From NCBI GenBank assembly GCA_023634235.1, contig JAMKCF010000013.1:14261705-14325704 (forward strand): 64,000 bases of DNA. Reading direction: 5' to 3'. The position numbers were made by a program, and so were the translations under genes. A model generated the notes under the pieces. That model made no database searches. It was not told the DNA's origin and was given only the letters and a program-made list of their open reading frames with translations. Positions 1-10,909 of this stretch are shown here, one piece after another; position 1 is the stretch's first letter, and the number at the start of each line of letters is the position of its first letter. Origin of the DNA: Pisaster brevispinus (lineage: Eukaryota > Echinodermata > Asteroidea > Forcipulatida > Asteriidae).

Positions 1-237
1 ATCACCAATGTGAAATGACCAACCTGCGTTTGCTCGGACCCTAAAAACACCATACTGCCGCTCGCCAGTAGGAATAGACAAACTGTTTGGTGAATTTGTC
101 CCTTCATGAAAACCTTGGTGACTAAGCTGATTACTAATTAAAACTAAATACGGGCTTGTGCGTGATGTTATTATTTTTTAATTTGATGTATTTTTATTTT
201 TATTTATTTATTTATTACTTTTCCCTTTTTTTTGCAG

Positions 238-355
238 AACTGGAGCGGCGGCAAAAAAGTGGTGCCATAACACCAAGTGCCCCCAAAAAAGCGAAGCCAA
301 GGATCACAACTGCTGTTTACATCACGTCAATGTGCATTCATGTCCATTGGATATG
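238..355 (+). CDS. Candidate internal exon, Cys-rich in one frame, protein unrecognised
   Basis: Seen: a pyrimidine-rich tract ending TTTTTTTGCAG lies immediately before 238, and the donor ATG|GTAAGC follows 355, so both boundaries resemble strong animal splice sites. The 118-bp segment is far richer in GC than its flanks. Two of three frames are open. The frame starting at 239 gives 39 codons with six cysteines (WCHNTKCPQ, then NCCLHH, then SCPLDM), enters in phase 2 and leaves in phase 0. The frame with codons starting at 237 (ELERRQKSG..) is also open and basic. The third frame has a stop. Inference: the Cys-rich frame would suit a secreted or extracellular domain, but I recognise no family. 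The gene probably extends left of the window. It could be joined to the exon at 42775, which starts in phase 0, over an intron of about 42 kb. It could also be a cryptic exon. Confidence 0.42.
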
Positions 356-1494
356 GTAAGCGATTGAATGTGGATCGAACCTGTGTGTCCGTCTGTCTGG
401 CGAGGTTGTGTGCTTGTCTGTTGGTTAGCCTGGCCTAGTGACTACGTGTGTGTGTGTGTGTGGGGGGGGGGGTAGTTCCAAGCGAAGGATCGTTGCATAA
501 TGCAGACAGATATTCATTTTTCATCCCTCCATCGTATTACTCTTAAAGCAAAGAAGAAGATGCTTTCATTTGAAGGATAATTGCCGTGGTAGAACGATTG
601 TCTATTTGGTTGTTTCTTTCTTTCTTTATTTTGACGTCATAAAGATAATTAAGTTTGTAACCCAAATTCAACATCTAATGAAAAAACTTAATTGAAATGG
701 GTACAGTTCGGTATCCTGACTGCTCGTTTGTCTACTGGAATTACAAGGTGGCTGATGATTATGCAAAGCTTCCATGGAGTGTATCTATTGTTTATTTGTT
801 GTTGACTCTTTGAAGATTGGTTAAGAGCGTTTACACTTTTAGATCAAAAGTATAAAAAATAAAAAAAAATTAGAAATAAATACCGTTACATCTTTACTGC
901 ACAATTACTTGTTCTGCAGCTTAAGTTGATACACAAAACCAAATTACAGCCTGCGCTGCTTGTCCTAATAGTTATCCGGAATAAAATTACTCTCAATAAT
1001 TTTGGCAAATTAATTTGGAATCGAGCGCCTATCATCTCAGGAAATATAAGCGTCTCATTAAAGCGATACCCGAAAAAAACGTCAATAATGCCCGATTTGG
1101 CGCCATTTTTCTGTGGACAAACTCAAGGCTATAAATATTCACCTCTTTGTCAGAGTGAGTTTTATTTTGGTTATATTATTTTTGTATGCGTGCAGTGGGA
1201 GGTTAATTGACGTTTAACGGTGTAATGCCATCGAGTACGGTAAACGTGGTTATTAAATTTATACGTGACACGTCATGAAATTAACGCTTTAATACTATCA
1301 ACGAGACCCCCCCCCCTCCTCTTTCCCCAACCCCCGAAAACTGCCTTTGCTTTCAAATCTACAGGTCAACATGGATGAATAATTACAGTACATTCGAGCA
1401 ATCGAACGAGTGTGAGCTATAAAGCATTTCATACGAAGTGCAATGTCAGGTCTAAGAAATATTCAATGTGGTCTTTTGCACGTCGCCTCTCGCT
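356..1494. other. Non-coding, probable intron; TG/G tract
   Basis: No convincing coding frame. A (TG)n run passes into G11 at 446-472, and a C-rich tract lies near 1305-1335. Confidence 0.5.
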
Positions 1495-1690
1495 TTTTTT
1501 TTTTTTTTTTTTTTTTTGTGCATCATTGTGAAGACATCTTTTGTTCTTTTCCTTTGTCCATGTACTTAACACCCCCCTTAGACTTTGTACACCAAATTCC
1601 TTGGGAACATCCCTCACTTTAGAATTCCCCTGTGGAGACCTAACGTTCTTGTTGTCTTCGGTCTTCAAAAAGTAACGAAATAAAACAGTA
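1495..1690 (+). repeat. Dispersed repeat L, copy 1, with 5' poly-T
   Basis: A poly-T run (about 1495-1517) is followed by a stretch matching 48280-48440 in the same orientation. Shared blocks include TTTTGTTCTTT, CCTTTGTCC, GACTTTGTACAC and TTAGAATT, in the same order and spacing. It is a diverged interspersed repeat; I cannot assign a class. Confidence 0.5.
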
Positions 1691-1705
1691 TGTGGACTTG
1701 ACACA

Positions 1706-2589
1706 CATCCACGTAATGTTATAAGGTCTTTAGACTTGATGTACAATTACTGGTACGAATTATACAATGATATGGGTATTAAAATCATTTTCTTATTATA
1801 CGGAAGCATTGTCTAAAATATTGTAGATTATTTGTACCCAAAAAATTGTTTATTGTACTTGTAGAGATCGCCAGAGCAAAAGCTGGCTCTAAAAATAAGT
1901 GCTTTTTAAGAAATTAATTTCTGTACAACACGATAACAATGGAATGTTAACAACGACATGTATTGTTGTTGCTGTTTTATGGTATTTTGTTGAAGTTTTA
2001 TGCTTGTGAACACCCGGTTGTTTTACTTTGGTAGTGCTTCGGTAATTTGGTTGTCACTAGCGATGACAAGAACCTTGGTATACATTGTGACATTGATTAC
2101 ATCATGATGCTTACTACACGATGTTTGAAAGCACACATATTTGAATGTCTCTTGGAACCCTTTTTAAGCTGCGTTCTTCTCCCGCTTGTGCAGTTTTTCC
2201 CCTACCCCCCCCCCCCCCCTCTCTCTCTATCTCTCTCTCTCTCTTGTGGCATCAAAACAACACAGGTTCACGGGTATGGCTTGGTTATGGCGCCGATAGT
2301 TCAATCTATGTCGAGGTCATTTGGGAATTGTTTCGGATATTAAGCATACATTGTTTGGAAGCGCTGGTTTTCACAGATGCATCCTCCACTTACAGTTCAA
2401 AAGAAATTCGCCATCCTTGCTATTGTGAAGCGTCGCAGTGAATATAATTAGTCGATGTCATAGTAATTATAATGATGATACCGCCATTGATGTAGTCAAA
2501 TTAGTTGCGAGAAGACTAGCACACAAGGGTGTGTTTTTGGAACAGTCGGGTATGGATTTTTTTATCTTGGGAATTCCAAATGGCGGTTC
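1706..2589. other. Non-coding; C15 plus CT-rich tract
   Basis: C15 at 2205-2219 runs into (CT)n to about 2245. Open frames crossing this tract are low-complexity artefacts. Nothing else is recognised. Confidence 0.5.
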
Positions 2590-3340
2590 TTCATGCTTGA
2601 GACCGTTTTCGTTGTTTTTGTTTTGGTGGATTTGTTAATAGGGTGTTTGTTTGTTTGTTTGTTTTTTTTGTTAGGGTCTTTGTTGGGGTGTTTGTATGTT
2701 TGTTTATTATGGGAGAGAGCTTGTTGGGGTGGGGAAAGGGGGTTTGTTCTCTATTTTTGGGGGGGTTCTAATGAAGCTTTATAAAAAGCAATCGCCACAG
2801 GGAGGAGATTTAGAAAACGCTAGCTGTGTGTCGACAAAATGTGTGCTGCCTCGTAGCTGTGTGTGTTTGGTAGATGACTCCGGAAGCACTGCACCGTGTC
2901 TATGAGACAAATTGCCATCACATTTCAAATCATCAGTTTCTTTCATCAAATCCAAGAAATATCTAAAAACTCATCTCGGTAATGAAGCATTTGCATAATG
3001 ATAATGGCCGTAGTGTTTTGTTTTCTTTCTTTTTGTCTTGTTTGCTGTTACCTATCCTTGTATTTGATGGTTTAGTAATCTCGCTATGCTTGAATAGCAT
3101 CCATGAGCACCTGTGTGGGTTTGTGCGCTGTATAATTTTGGGGTATTTACAATTTGTTCTCGAGTTGTGGGGTTTGAATATTCATTTGTTAGATTATTTT
3201 AGGCGGTTTTATTTACCTTCGTTTCTTGTGGGTGTTTTGTTTTTTGTTTATTTATTTGATAATTTATTTTGCCATTTTTTTGGTATTCGGTCTAATATTA
3301 TGGGCAAAATATATGGTGATGTGCAGAACTTAAGAAAATA
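2590..3340. other. Strongly G/T-skewed low-complexity block
   Basis: The + strand is dominated by G and T with repeated GTTTGTTTGTTT and TGGGG words. The skew yields hydrophobic open frames rich in F, L, V and C (for example 2982-3341), which I read as composition artefacts, not genes. Confidence 0.5.
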
Positions 3341-4012
3341 ATGTAATATTTACCACCCCTCCCCAAAAAAAATAATAAATAAGTAAAATTAAATTAAATT
3401 TAAAAATATATATATTTTTTTTTTCAATTTAATAAAAATAGAAGGACACTTTCATCAAATGATTAAGAAAGTTGAAAAGTGCTCAATATAAAATGTTACT
3501 CGTGAGATTGTACACTTTTCATAGAGAGGAATACAGTTCACAGCGACGGTGAATACTTGGTCAATTCATTGCTGCCCTTGTAAAAACATAACCCTTGATA
3601 ACAGTCAAAATGGTGGTTTGGAAAAAAAAATCAAAATGGCGGTTTGAAAAGAGGATGGCAGCAATTAATAAAAAAAGGAAGACCATTGTCGCTTCATCTT
3701 CCATGGTGCAATGACAATCTTGAATTTCTCTTGCACATTTACACATACTAATTTGTATAAACCAGGACTCTTTTTGGTTGTCATTTTTAGTATTATTTTT
3801 TTACAACCATTTTTATTTTTATTTTTATTACATTTTTATTTGATGAAACGAATTTTTTTTTTCTAGTGCCGTAGTGCACTGTCTCCTTTGGGCACATTAT
3901 ATGGTGTAAAAAACATATCTTCAACTGAATATTAATATACAATGAACTTTGAAACTAGAAGCGGTAAAGGTAAGAGTATAAAATGAACAATTCTGAATGG
4001 CGAGGTTTGGAA
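3341..4012. other. AT-rich non-coding DNA
   Basis: Runs of A and T (3366-3440, 3790-3860) and no supported gene or repeat family. Confidence 0.45.
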
Positions 4013-4291
4013 TAGACCACGTGACCTGTGACATCACATGTTTACAAAAGAGCCACAGAGTCTGGACTTTTTGCAGGCACGATTTGTACACAGTTGAAAA
4101 GAAGAAAACATTCAAGCTTATATTTTATGGAGATTGCGTTAATTGATTTTATCAACTTTGCCCAGTTGTTACTTTACTCATGAAATTATGTGGACATTTT
4201 TATTATATGACCAGTGTAGGTGTCCTGCCTGCCAGAAAGGCCCTGGAATGTACAAGGTCACTCTTTGTGTAAACAAAAGTTACATGGTCCA
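4013..4291 (+). mobile_element. MITE family M1, copy A
   Basis: About 280 bp with imperfect terminal inverted repeats: the left end carries GACCACGTGACCTGTG and then TGTTTACA; the right end, read in reverse, gives GGACCATGTAAC and then GTTTACA. The same left block (including CCACAGAGTCTGGAC) and right block (GACCAGTGTA, CCTGCCTGCCAGA, GGCCCTGGAATGT) occur inverted at 12160-12478. No coding capacity, so it would be a non-autonomous DNA transposon. Confidence 0.65.
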
Positions 4292-4489
4292 TATATAGTC
4301 ATGATACAAACACGTAAAAAAATATAAAAATAAAAACATAAATAATAACCCGTATAGAATAATCAGATAACGAAAAAAAAAATTATTTAAAAATATAAAA
4401 ATACTTTGTTAACACTGTTATCAAATCTCTCTGGAAGAAAATCAAGGTCATGACGTCAGAAACTTCTCACTAGATTTAATATTTCATTG
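4292..4489. other. AT-rich spacer
   Basis: A-rich runs around 4317-4400 and a CRE-like TGACGTCA at about 4451. No gene seen. Confidence 0.35.
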
Positions 4490-4850
4490 TATTTTGTTGT
4501 CACTCAGTTCAGTTTTCCCCCTTCCTTTTTTGTTGGTTACGGTTTGGTTGGTCTCTTCGTCTTCATTCGCCAGTCCTGTCCGGACTTGCTCAGATCCTAG
4601 TGCTCGCTCCGTGGTCATGCCATGGGAGCGTTTAACTGCTTGTCCGGGTGTGTTTCTTCGGTCGCCACGCCAGCGTGTGACACGATTTATCCAAATTAGT
4701 GTGGTGAATCTTCCAATTTGCAATGCAGATTGTGTTTTGATGTCATTTGCGACATATTTCGTTCGCGCGATTGCTTGGTTTTGTGAAATCTAACTGTTAA
4801 ATTGGCCCCTAATGAAGTCTTGACATATGGTGGGGGCCCGAAACAAGGAC
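4490..4850 (+). other. Possible LTR fragment with primer-site-like end (weak)
   Basis: This block is GC-richer than its surroundings. It contains pyrimidine-rich TTCAGTTTTCCCCCTTCC and ends CTTGACA followed by TATGGTGGGGGCCCGAAAC. LTR retrotransposons typically have an LTR ending in CA followed shortly by a TGG-initiated primer binding site, and TGGTGGGGGCCCG loosely fits. I see no second LTR and no gag or pol, so a solo or decayed LTR is only a guess. Confidence 0.15.
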
Positions 4851-4859
4851 TGCACTCCA

Positions 4860-5690
4860 ACGTCCAAGATATCTGCTGAATAATAATTATTGTGTTTTTC
4901 GCCCCCTATTCTGTCTACCCCGCGATGCGAGTCACAAAGTCCTTAGCACGTATCGTTGCGCATAGTTAATGCGAGGATTTCGGTGCGTTGCTGTTGTGCT
5001 TACAGTGCAGGTTTGTGGATTATCGCAGAAAGAATAACAGTGTCAATTTGAAAGCTCGGCGATTATAAAGTTCACCACCAGTACCAAGTCTCTGGAGAAA
5101 TGGATCCGTCTGAATCAATGCCAGAGTCGAGACACATCTGTATCTGGATACAAAGGCACACGGAATTCCACATTCCTTTGTTTTGCATACTGCATAATCC
5201 GTATTTCCACGATATGCCATAATGCATTATATTTAACTCGCGTGTTTTTAGTCAAAGGTAGGACGAGTGACACACGTGCGTTTACTGCCTCAGTTTTGAA
5301 CACGGGTGGCCATTTTAGGCTTCCGTAACTGTAATTATCTATAGATTCGAAGAAAGTTAATAAAACCAGTAGCAATTAAGGGTAACCATTGTTCCTGCAT
5401 CCTGCTTCCCTGCCTTATAACCCATCCCAATCCAAACGCAATACCAACGGTCATCTTAGTACTTTTTGATTTCCTTTTCGTTTACCCCCCACCCCCACCC
5501 CCTCTTCCCTGTAGCCCTCACCTTGGGTGTCCTATTCTAAGACTTTGTGATTGGTAATTTCCCATAACGAAACAAATAATACCGTGAAAAACTGACTGTA
5601 TCTGCACCTTCTAAACATTGAGCAACATGACGTCTTTTTATTTGTATAAATTGTGGCAAATGTAAGTGTGAGTTCTGAAACTTAAAGGAG
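4860..5690. other. Non-coding, nothing recognised
   Basis: Only short overlapping open frames without recognisable domains, and a C-rich stretch at about 5484-5505. Confidence 0.4.
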
Positions 5691-5844
5691 TATTTTACCT
5701 TCGGATAGTGTGCGCTTTGGGGCTATAAAAAGCATTTGTTATGAAATAAATATGGTTGGAAAGATATTTTAAAAGTAGAATGTAATGATTTTCATAAACA
5801 CCCCTTTAAAATTGTGTGGTTTTTGCGTAGTATCATGACAGAAA

Positions 5845-5896
5845 CGGTCCGCTATTTTGTAGAACGAAATTTTTGACTCCACAAAATGGCGGACCG
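5845..5896. repeat. Inverted repeat with 16-bp arms
   Basis: CGGTCCGCTATTTTGT at 5845-5860 faces ACAAAATGGCGGACCG at 5881-5896: 15 of 16 positions pair around a 20-base spacer. It is GC-rich against an AT-rich background. It may be the core of a foldback element or a hairpin; no ends could be defined. Confidence 0.55.
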
Positions 5897-6690
5897 CACG
5901 TTCCGCTGGTTGTATTTCAAGAGGCAGTGTGTTTTTTACTCACTACTGACCAACTACAACACACTAGATGTGTTTTTGTGCATGAACAACTCTTTTAAAA
6001 AAAGGGATAAGAAGTAATTCCATGCAGAGATGTTTTGAGAGCTATGAAGGCAATGTGACCCTTCAGAGAAGAACATTCCATGATTTCATCTGAGTTATCT
6101 ATCAGAATCAGAGTTAAACTCACAAGTGAACACGCTAAAAGTGAGATAAAAACTGTATACTTTCGCCGTGGTTTCACTCACCTCAATTATTTATTGCACC
6201 TCTTAATTTCACACAAAACACTGTGTACAGCCTCGTGCGTGTCAACCTACCTTTAGTGAACCATTTTTTAAAACCTATTTTCTGAGTTCTCGTGTGAAGG
6301 GAACTCTCCCACTTTAACGTGTCAGTGTGCCGAAACCATGCGCGCGGGTTTACACATTCTGTAGGCTCGTTTTCCAGTCTTATTAAGGGTCATGCATTCA
6401 TTTATTCAGCGCGCTATTCAAACATTGTTGTGTTGGCTGAGGCGCTCTCCCCGTCATAGTGTATGATGTATAGCCTCCACTCCAGCCGTCACGATCTGAA
6501 TTCTTAATGGAGATCGATGAGACATGACGCTGGGTGTGAACTTTGATCGTCCCATAAATTTTACTCAATGTCTTAATTTGGTCGAATACAACACTCAGTT
6601 TGAGTTAATAATAACATTCGACAGCAAAGTATTTTCTTTTCATCTTCCAGTTCGTATTTAGTGACACTTTGTATTTATAATATTCCAATA
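5897..6690. other. Non-coding, nothing recognised
   Basis: No splice-bounded frame or recurrent repeat seen. Confidence 0.4.
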
Positions 6691-6694
6691 ACTA

Positions 6695-6905
6695 ATCGGA
6701 GAGTGGGGGGTTCGAGTCCCAGTCTTGACACTCCATAAGCAAGATACGTACAACTATTGCATAGCCTTCAGGTGGGACGTAAAGCCGTAGGTCACTGTGT
6801 TGTGTAATGCACGTACAAGAACCCATAATTGCATTTATCATTAAGAGAAGTGGTTTGCCCAGGGTTTTTTTCTGGCATGGTCTGGCATCAGCATGCGCCA
6901 CCTCA
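6695..6905 (+). mobile_element. 5'-truncated tRNA-derived SINE fragment
   Basis: It begins inside the tRNA-like head at the B box (GGGTTCGAGTCCC-like, about 6709-6721). It then follows the body order of the full SINE at 7384-6948: TTGACACT, AAGCAAGATA, CTTCAGGTGGGA, GTAAAGCCGTAGGTC, TGTGTAATGCACGTA, CAAGAACCC. The A box half is missing. It sits tail-to-tail with the neighbouring minus-strand SINE. Confidence 0.65.
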
Positions 6906-6947
6906 CTTGCATTTCACGGTGTTGTATTATGGTTGCTTCATAAAATG

Positions 6948-7384
6948 TAATATAATAATGATAACAATGGCTTCTTAAATAGCACTCAAGTCCGTCACTC
7001 AGTGACGCTCAAGGCGCTTCAATATTAAGTATTTTCCAGCAAGGTATTTTGGGGCTACGTTTGAAGTATGAGACCTACTCCTTTACATAGCACCATGTAA
7101 TGGTTTAATACAAGGTGCTGTGGGGCGATATGCTGCCAATCAAACCAGGAACACCAGGGCGGACCCCTTCTTTTTTCGATAAGTGCACTGGGTTCTTTTA
7201 CGTTTGTTACACAACACACGGTACCATCTGCTTTACCTCCCATCCGAAGGACGAAGCAATCATGGTTAAGTGTCTTGCTTAAGGACACAAGTGTCACGAC
7301 CGGGACTCGAACCCACACTCTGCTGATCAGAAACCGCCAGAGCTTGAGTCCGGTGCTCTTATCCACTCGGCCACGACACGCCAA
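6948..7384 (-). mobile_element. Full-length tRNA-Leu-like SINE
   Basis: Read on the minus strand, the element opens with a tRNA-like head: GTGTCGTGGCCGAGTGGATA (A box TGGCCGAGTGG), an anticodon-arm-like GGACTCAAGCTCTGG with CAA in the loop position, a long variable arm, and a B box GGGTTCGAGTCCC, closing with GGTCGTGACAC. A roughly 300-bp tRNA-unrelated body follows and it ends in an AT-rich TAATA-type tail near 6948-6970. Head plus long variable arm suggests a tRNA-Leu or Ser origin. It is a Pol III retrotransposon, not a tRNA gene, because the body and related copies recur (6695, 17715-18044, 39275). Confidence 0.85.
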
Positions 7385-7385
7385 C

Positions 7386-8062
7386 TTTGATACTTCGTCG
7401 TCAGGAGTGTCATGTATGACAGACATGACGCTTACTTTGTGCATTACTATTATTGTTTACACAAAGACAAGTATTCAAATAGTTTGTTTTAGCCGATTAT
7501 GCCTCACCCTTGCTTGTTGTGCTTAACCTATTCGATTATTGATCACGTTTCCGATTACTGAAGCAAACAAAAAGGGGTGGGTTGAAGGGGCTCGAGCGTT
7601 CTGGAGCGAATGTATCGTGGTTGTTACATCTGAATATTTACAGGGATAATTATTTTTGGAGCTTATTTTCGTGATTGATATAAATCCATAAAGCAACCTC
7701 TGTCAAGTGCTATTTAGTATTTCAGCATCCAACTTAGAAGTTGTTTATCACCGTCTTCCATAATTTGATTATGTCATCATATGATATCCATCATCCAGTC
7801 CATAGTTCCCGAATGCGATGAGAAATTCTATATTTGAAACTTATACTTGTTAATTTGTGTTCAACGTTCAACGCGGCGTGCGAGGCGTCCGGCCTCCAGC
7901 GTCTAACTGCTTGACAATTGCTTTGGTCACGAATAACGATTAAATCCAGTGGGCTAACGGCCAAAATGCCACAGTCCAAGTGATTCGACTAGCTAGCTCA
8001 GTGCGTTCCACCACCACTAGTCCAAACTACAGCGTGCAAACATTATTCAAATTTTTTCAAAG
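7386..8062. other. Non-coding, nothing recognised
   Basis: Only short frames without domains. Confidence 0.4.
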
Positions 8063-8310
8063 TTAAAGGTAGGGTCATAAATATGTTGTGTGGGTTTTTT
8101 GTCAACGTAATTCTGATTTATAGAAGCACTTCTAAAGAAAGATACAATGAAAGTCACCCGTAAAAGTTTCAGTTAAAAACAAGGTCTGCTTGCTGAGAAA
8201 AACGGCAAACAAACTGCCACGGTATTTTCACAAGAACGTCGAATCCACCCACGTTTAGAGATGTGACAGCGCGGGTACCAACGGCCTCACTGGCCGCAGC
8301 ATTCAGACAG
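8063..8310 (+). mobile_element. TTAA-ended dispersed repeat E, copy 1 (left part)
   Basis: It starts TTAAAGGTAGGGTCATA. The inverse of this terminus closes the copy at 46520-46955 (TATGACCCTACCATTTA), so this looks like one terminus of a DNA element with TTAA at its edge, as in piggyBac-type insertions. Shared interior blocks in order are AAAGTCAC, TTGCTGAGAAAA, CACGGTATTTT, AACGTCGAATCCACCC, ACGTTTAG, GCGGGTACCAAC and CCGCAGCATTC. The right end is missing. Confidence 0.6.
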
Positions 8311-8390
8311 AAATCTGAGAAACGATTCATTCAGTCCGTTTCTCTGATTCGATGAAAAATTATCCTTCACACTGCACTTTAACCCCCGGG

Positions 8391-8735
8391 TCAGAACTGA
8401 CCCGGCTTCAAGGGTCACAGGGGTCTGACCCATTTCCGGATCAGGCTTAGCCGGTACCTGTTTTTGAAATGGGATTTTAACTCAGATTCCGTGTCAGTTT
8501 GACCAATTTCAGGGTCTTTTTGTCACTGATTCCGGGTCAGACTGACCCAGAAATGGTTCAGGCCCCTCGGGACTTCGAATCCGGGTCAATTCTACCCCAT
8601 GAGTTTTTGTTATAGAATGACCAGAGATCTTGTCTTTTTATAGTAGCGGTTTTGACTTGTATTTGGCGTCTTTTGATCCGAAATGGGTCATGCTGACCCG
8701 ACATGCTGACCTGGAGATGGGTTTGACATTTGGGA
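8391..8735 (+). repeat. GGGTCAG-rich dispersed repeat F, copy 1
   Basis: Alternating GGGTCAG and CTGACCC half-palindromes, then TTCAGGCCCCTCGGGACTT, GAATCCGGGTCAATTCTA. The same ordered blocks occur at 24922-25092, 49043-49232 and 58378-58568, all in the + orientation. This copy is the longest and may contain a second partial unit (8670-8735, GGGTCATGCTGACCCG). Confidence 0.65.
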
Positions 8736-8942
8736 CCGTTGTATAATTACATAAAACATTGAAACTATTGTAAACCAATGTTGATTTGTTAGACTTCTCG
8801 AAAAGCATAAAGGTTGAGGAGTTCTCCCTTCTGAAATGCATTGAAATTTCACTTGGGACTTATTGTCTCATAAGGACCTTTTCAGTTGTCGTCAACTCAT
8901 GGCCGGCCGTACAAAAAAAGGGGCCTTTGTATGTAGTAAGCG

Positions 8943-9110
8943 AGGCCCTGATCAAGCGACTTCGGCTACGGCTACGGCTACGGCTAACGGCTTCAATGAC
9001 AACGTTGGAGAATAGGACTTTTCAGAGACCCCGGCTATGGTGGCTGCCAAGAGCCATCCATTCGGACGCTGCCTTGCAGTTTTCGAAAACGCACTTTTTA
9101 AGTCCGCGGC
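8943..9110 (+). mobile_element. GGCTAC-hexamer foldback MITE family G/H, copy
   Basis: It starts GGCCCTGATCAAGCGACTTC, then GGCTAC repeated three times. The terminus CAAGCGACTTCGG recurs inverted as CGAAGTCGCTTGAT at about 41840 and 42625. The right boundary is unclear. An open frame through here (8786-9271) is explained by the repeat. Confidence 0.5.
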
Positions 9111-10320
9111 TGTATTTTGCACTCGAGTCAATGGCATGGCATTTTTACACGTTCTCAGACTCATCACATGCTGCCTTGGACCGGCGAACACACCTCAAGG
9201 CAAAACGACAATCTCGAGTTCCAGTGAACAAACAGAGCCATTCTAGGGGAAATGCCCGTAACTACATTTGAATTAAACCCACCATGAGCCGATTATGAAT
9301 GTTCAGGTGGAGTGGAAAAAACACCTTAAAACTTGTCCTTGTTTGTTCACACCTATCGCTCACGGTTAGGAGGTATTTTTCAGAGCTATGCTCCTTCTTT
9401 TATAAAAAAAGATGCTTGTCGTTCCATGTCATTTTTTTACCTTATCTTAAAAAATTTATAAATACATATAAAGGATCGATATCAAGCCTAAAGCAACCGA
9501 GCATAATAATGTGATATTAAGATGTTGTAAAGTGTGTAAAAATGTATGGCATTTAATGATCAGTGCAAGTAGGTAGCAATTGTCTGCCTCGGTGAGTTTG
9601 ATAAATTTAGTAACGACAGAGAAAATCTAGTATAAGAGTTATATTCCATTCCCGATTAGTTGAAAGAACTCTGCTTTCATGGCTGTGTGGGAGGGGATCA
9701 AATCGCGGAAGTAAAGGAGAAGAGAGGGAAAAAAACTCCATTGAATATGTTTTTGTGATGCAATCTAATTTTGTAATATGAATCGTTAGGAAAGTTATTA
9801 GCACATCACGACAGGAAATGGTTACTGAACAATATGGTTTGCATATTTGTCCCACCCCCTCTATCCTTGTCACCCCCCCCGCCCATACTGTTCACCCCCT
9901 TCCATTTCCCTTCAAATTGCAATCATCTCCCCTCATTGTGGTGATTAATATTTTCAATTGGTATTGTGTCTTTTTTTAAAATTGCCCCTCATATTTCAAC
10001 TAAATAATGGGGGTGTGAAAATTAGGTGAGATATTTTCCTTTCATTTTTGGTGGCAATCTGATCATGGTTGTTCAAAAGATTGAAAAACTGAATCAACTC
10101 AAAAGGTTGGGTTTTTTTCATTGTTGGACACCCATTTTGGCTCCCCCCATTTTTATTTATTTTTTTTACAAAAAACGATGCAACAAAGCAGGGGGCTATC
10201 GAAAGGGACAACAAAAAATAGTTTGGCCATCTCTTGTAAATTTCGATTGGGATGATGTGTATAAATGCAGCGGCAAATAATATTGAGACTGGGTTCCTGT
10301 TTCCACCTTTCATTCACAGT
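9111..10320. other. Non-coding, nothing recognised
   Basis: C-rich run near 9872-9882 and short frames only. Confidence 0.4.
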
Positions 10321-10325
10321 TCTTT

Positions 10326-10777
10326 GTGCACCAGACTGAATAAGCGCACCATAGCAACCATGATAGCTAAATGCAATTTTTTTTTACAAAATACTCTCTC
10401 AAAATATTTCTCTCAGCCTATTAAATAAATCCAATATATTTTCCGACTATTAAAACAAATTGTTCTTTTCAATTTTTAGTAGGATATCCGTTCCTAGCTC
10501 GTCCTTGGCTCATCCAACACAAAAATACTAAAGTGGCCAGACTACATCTTGAAAAAATTAACCTACACATTATGGCAATTTGTTTAAAGAGCTGGTGCAC
10601 CCAAAGTCCTCCATGTTGAAGGTCAACAACCAGGGCAAAATAATGGACTATTTTCCATCAAACCATAAAAAGCCACGACCTTCAAATCTTTAATTTATAG
10701 AGAAAATGTTGGTTTACATTATTTGTCATTGATGAGGCCCCCGCGCATGAGTTTCTCTCTGTTTAGTCTGGTGCGCC
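10326..10777. repeat. Possible foldback element with short inverted ends
   Basis: GTGCACCAGACTGAAT at 10326 is mirrored by GTTTAGTCTGGTGCGCC at 10761-10777 (about 13 of 15 paired). A further GAGCTGGTGCACCC lies inside at about 10588. No second copy was found in this window. Confidence 0.3.
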
Positions 10778-10909
10778 CTTCTGTTGGGCTCCCACAAGCA
10801 GCAGCGACCGCATCGTGATTGAAAGCTGTTAAACTTGAACAAATCAAGCAAAATTAGGCTTCCTCAAAATGTCTTTCGGCGTCGAATTGCATGAAGTTGA
10901 TTGATCTTC

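Noticed and set aside
2982..3341. 119-codon hydrophobic frame resembling a membrane protein
   Set aside because: It lies in a G/T-skewed low-complexity block that forces F, L, V and C codons; there is no family resemblance.
7275..7384. Possible tRNA-Leu gene on the minus strand
   Set aside because: It has A and B boxes, but the head continues into a SINE body and recurs elsewhere; acceptor-stem pairing is imperfect.
8786..9271. 161-codon + strand frame
   Set aside because: Its centre is the GGCTAC-repeat foldback (encoding Arg-Leu repeats), so the frame is repeat-derived.
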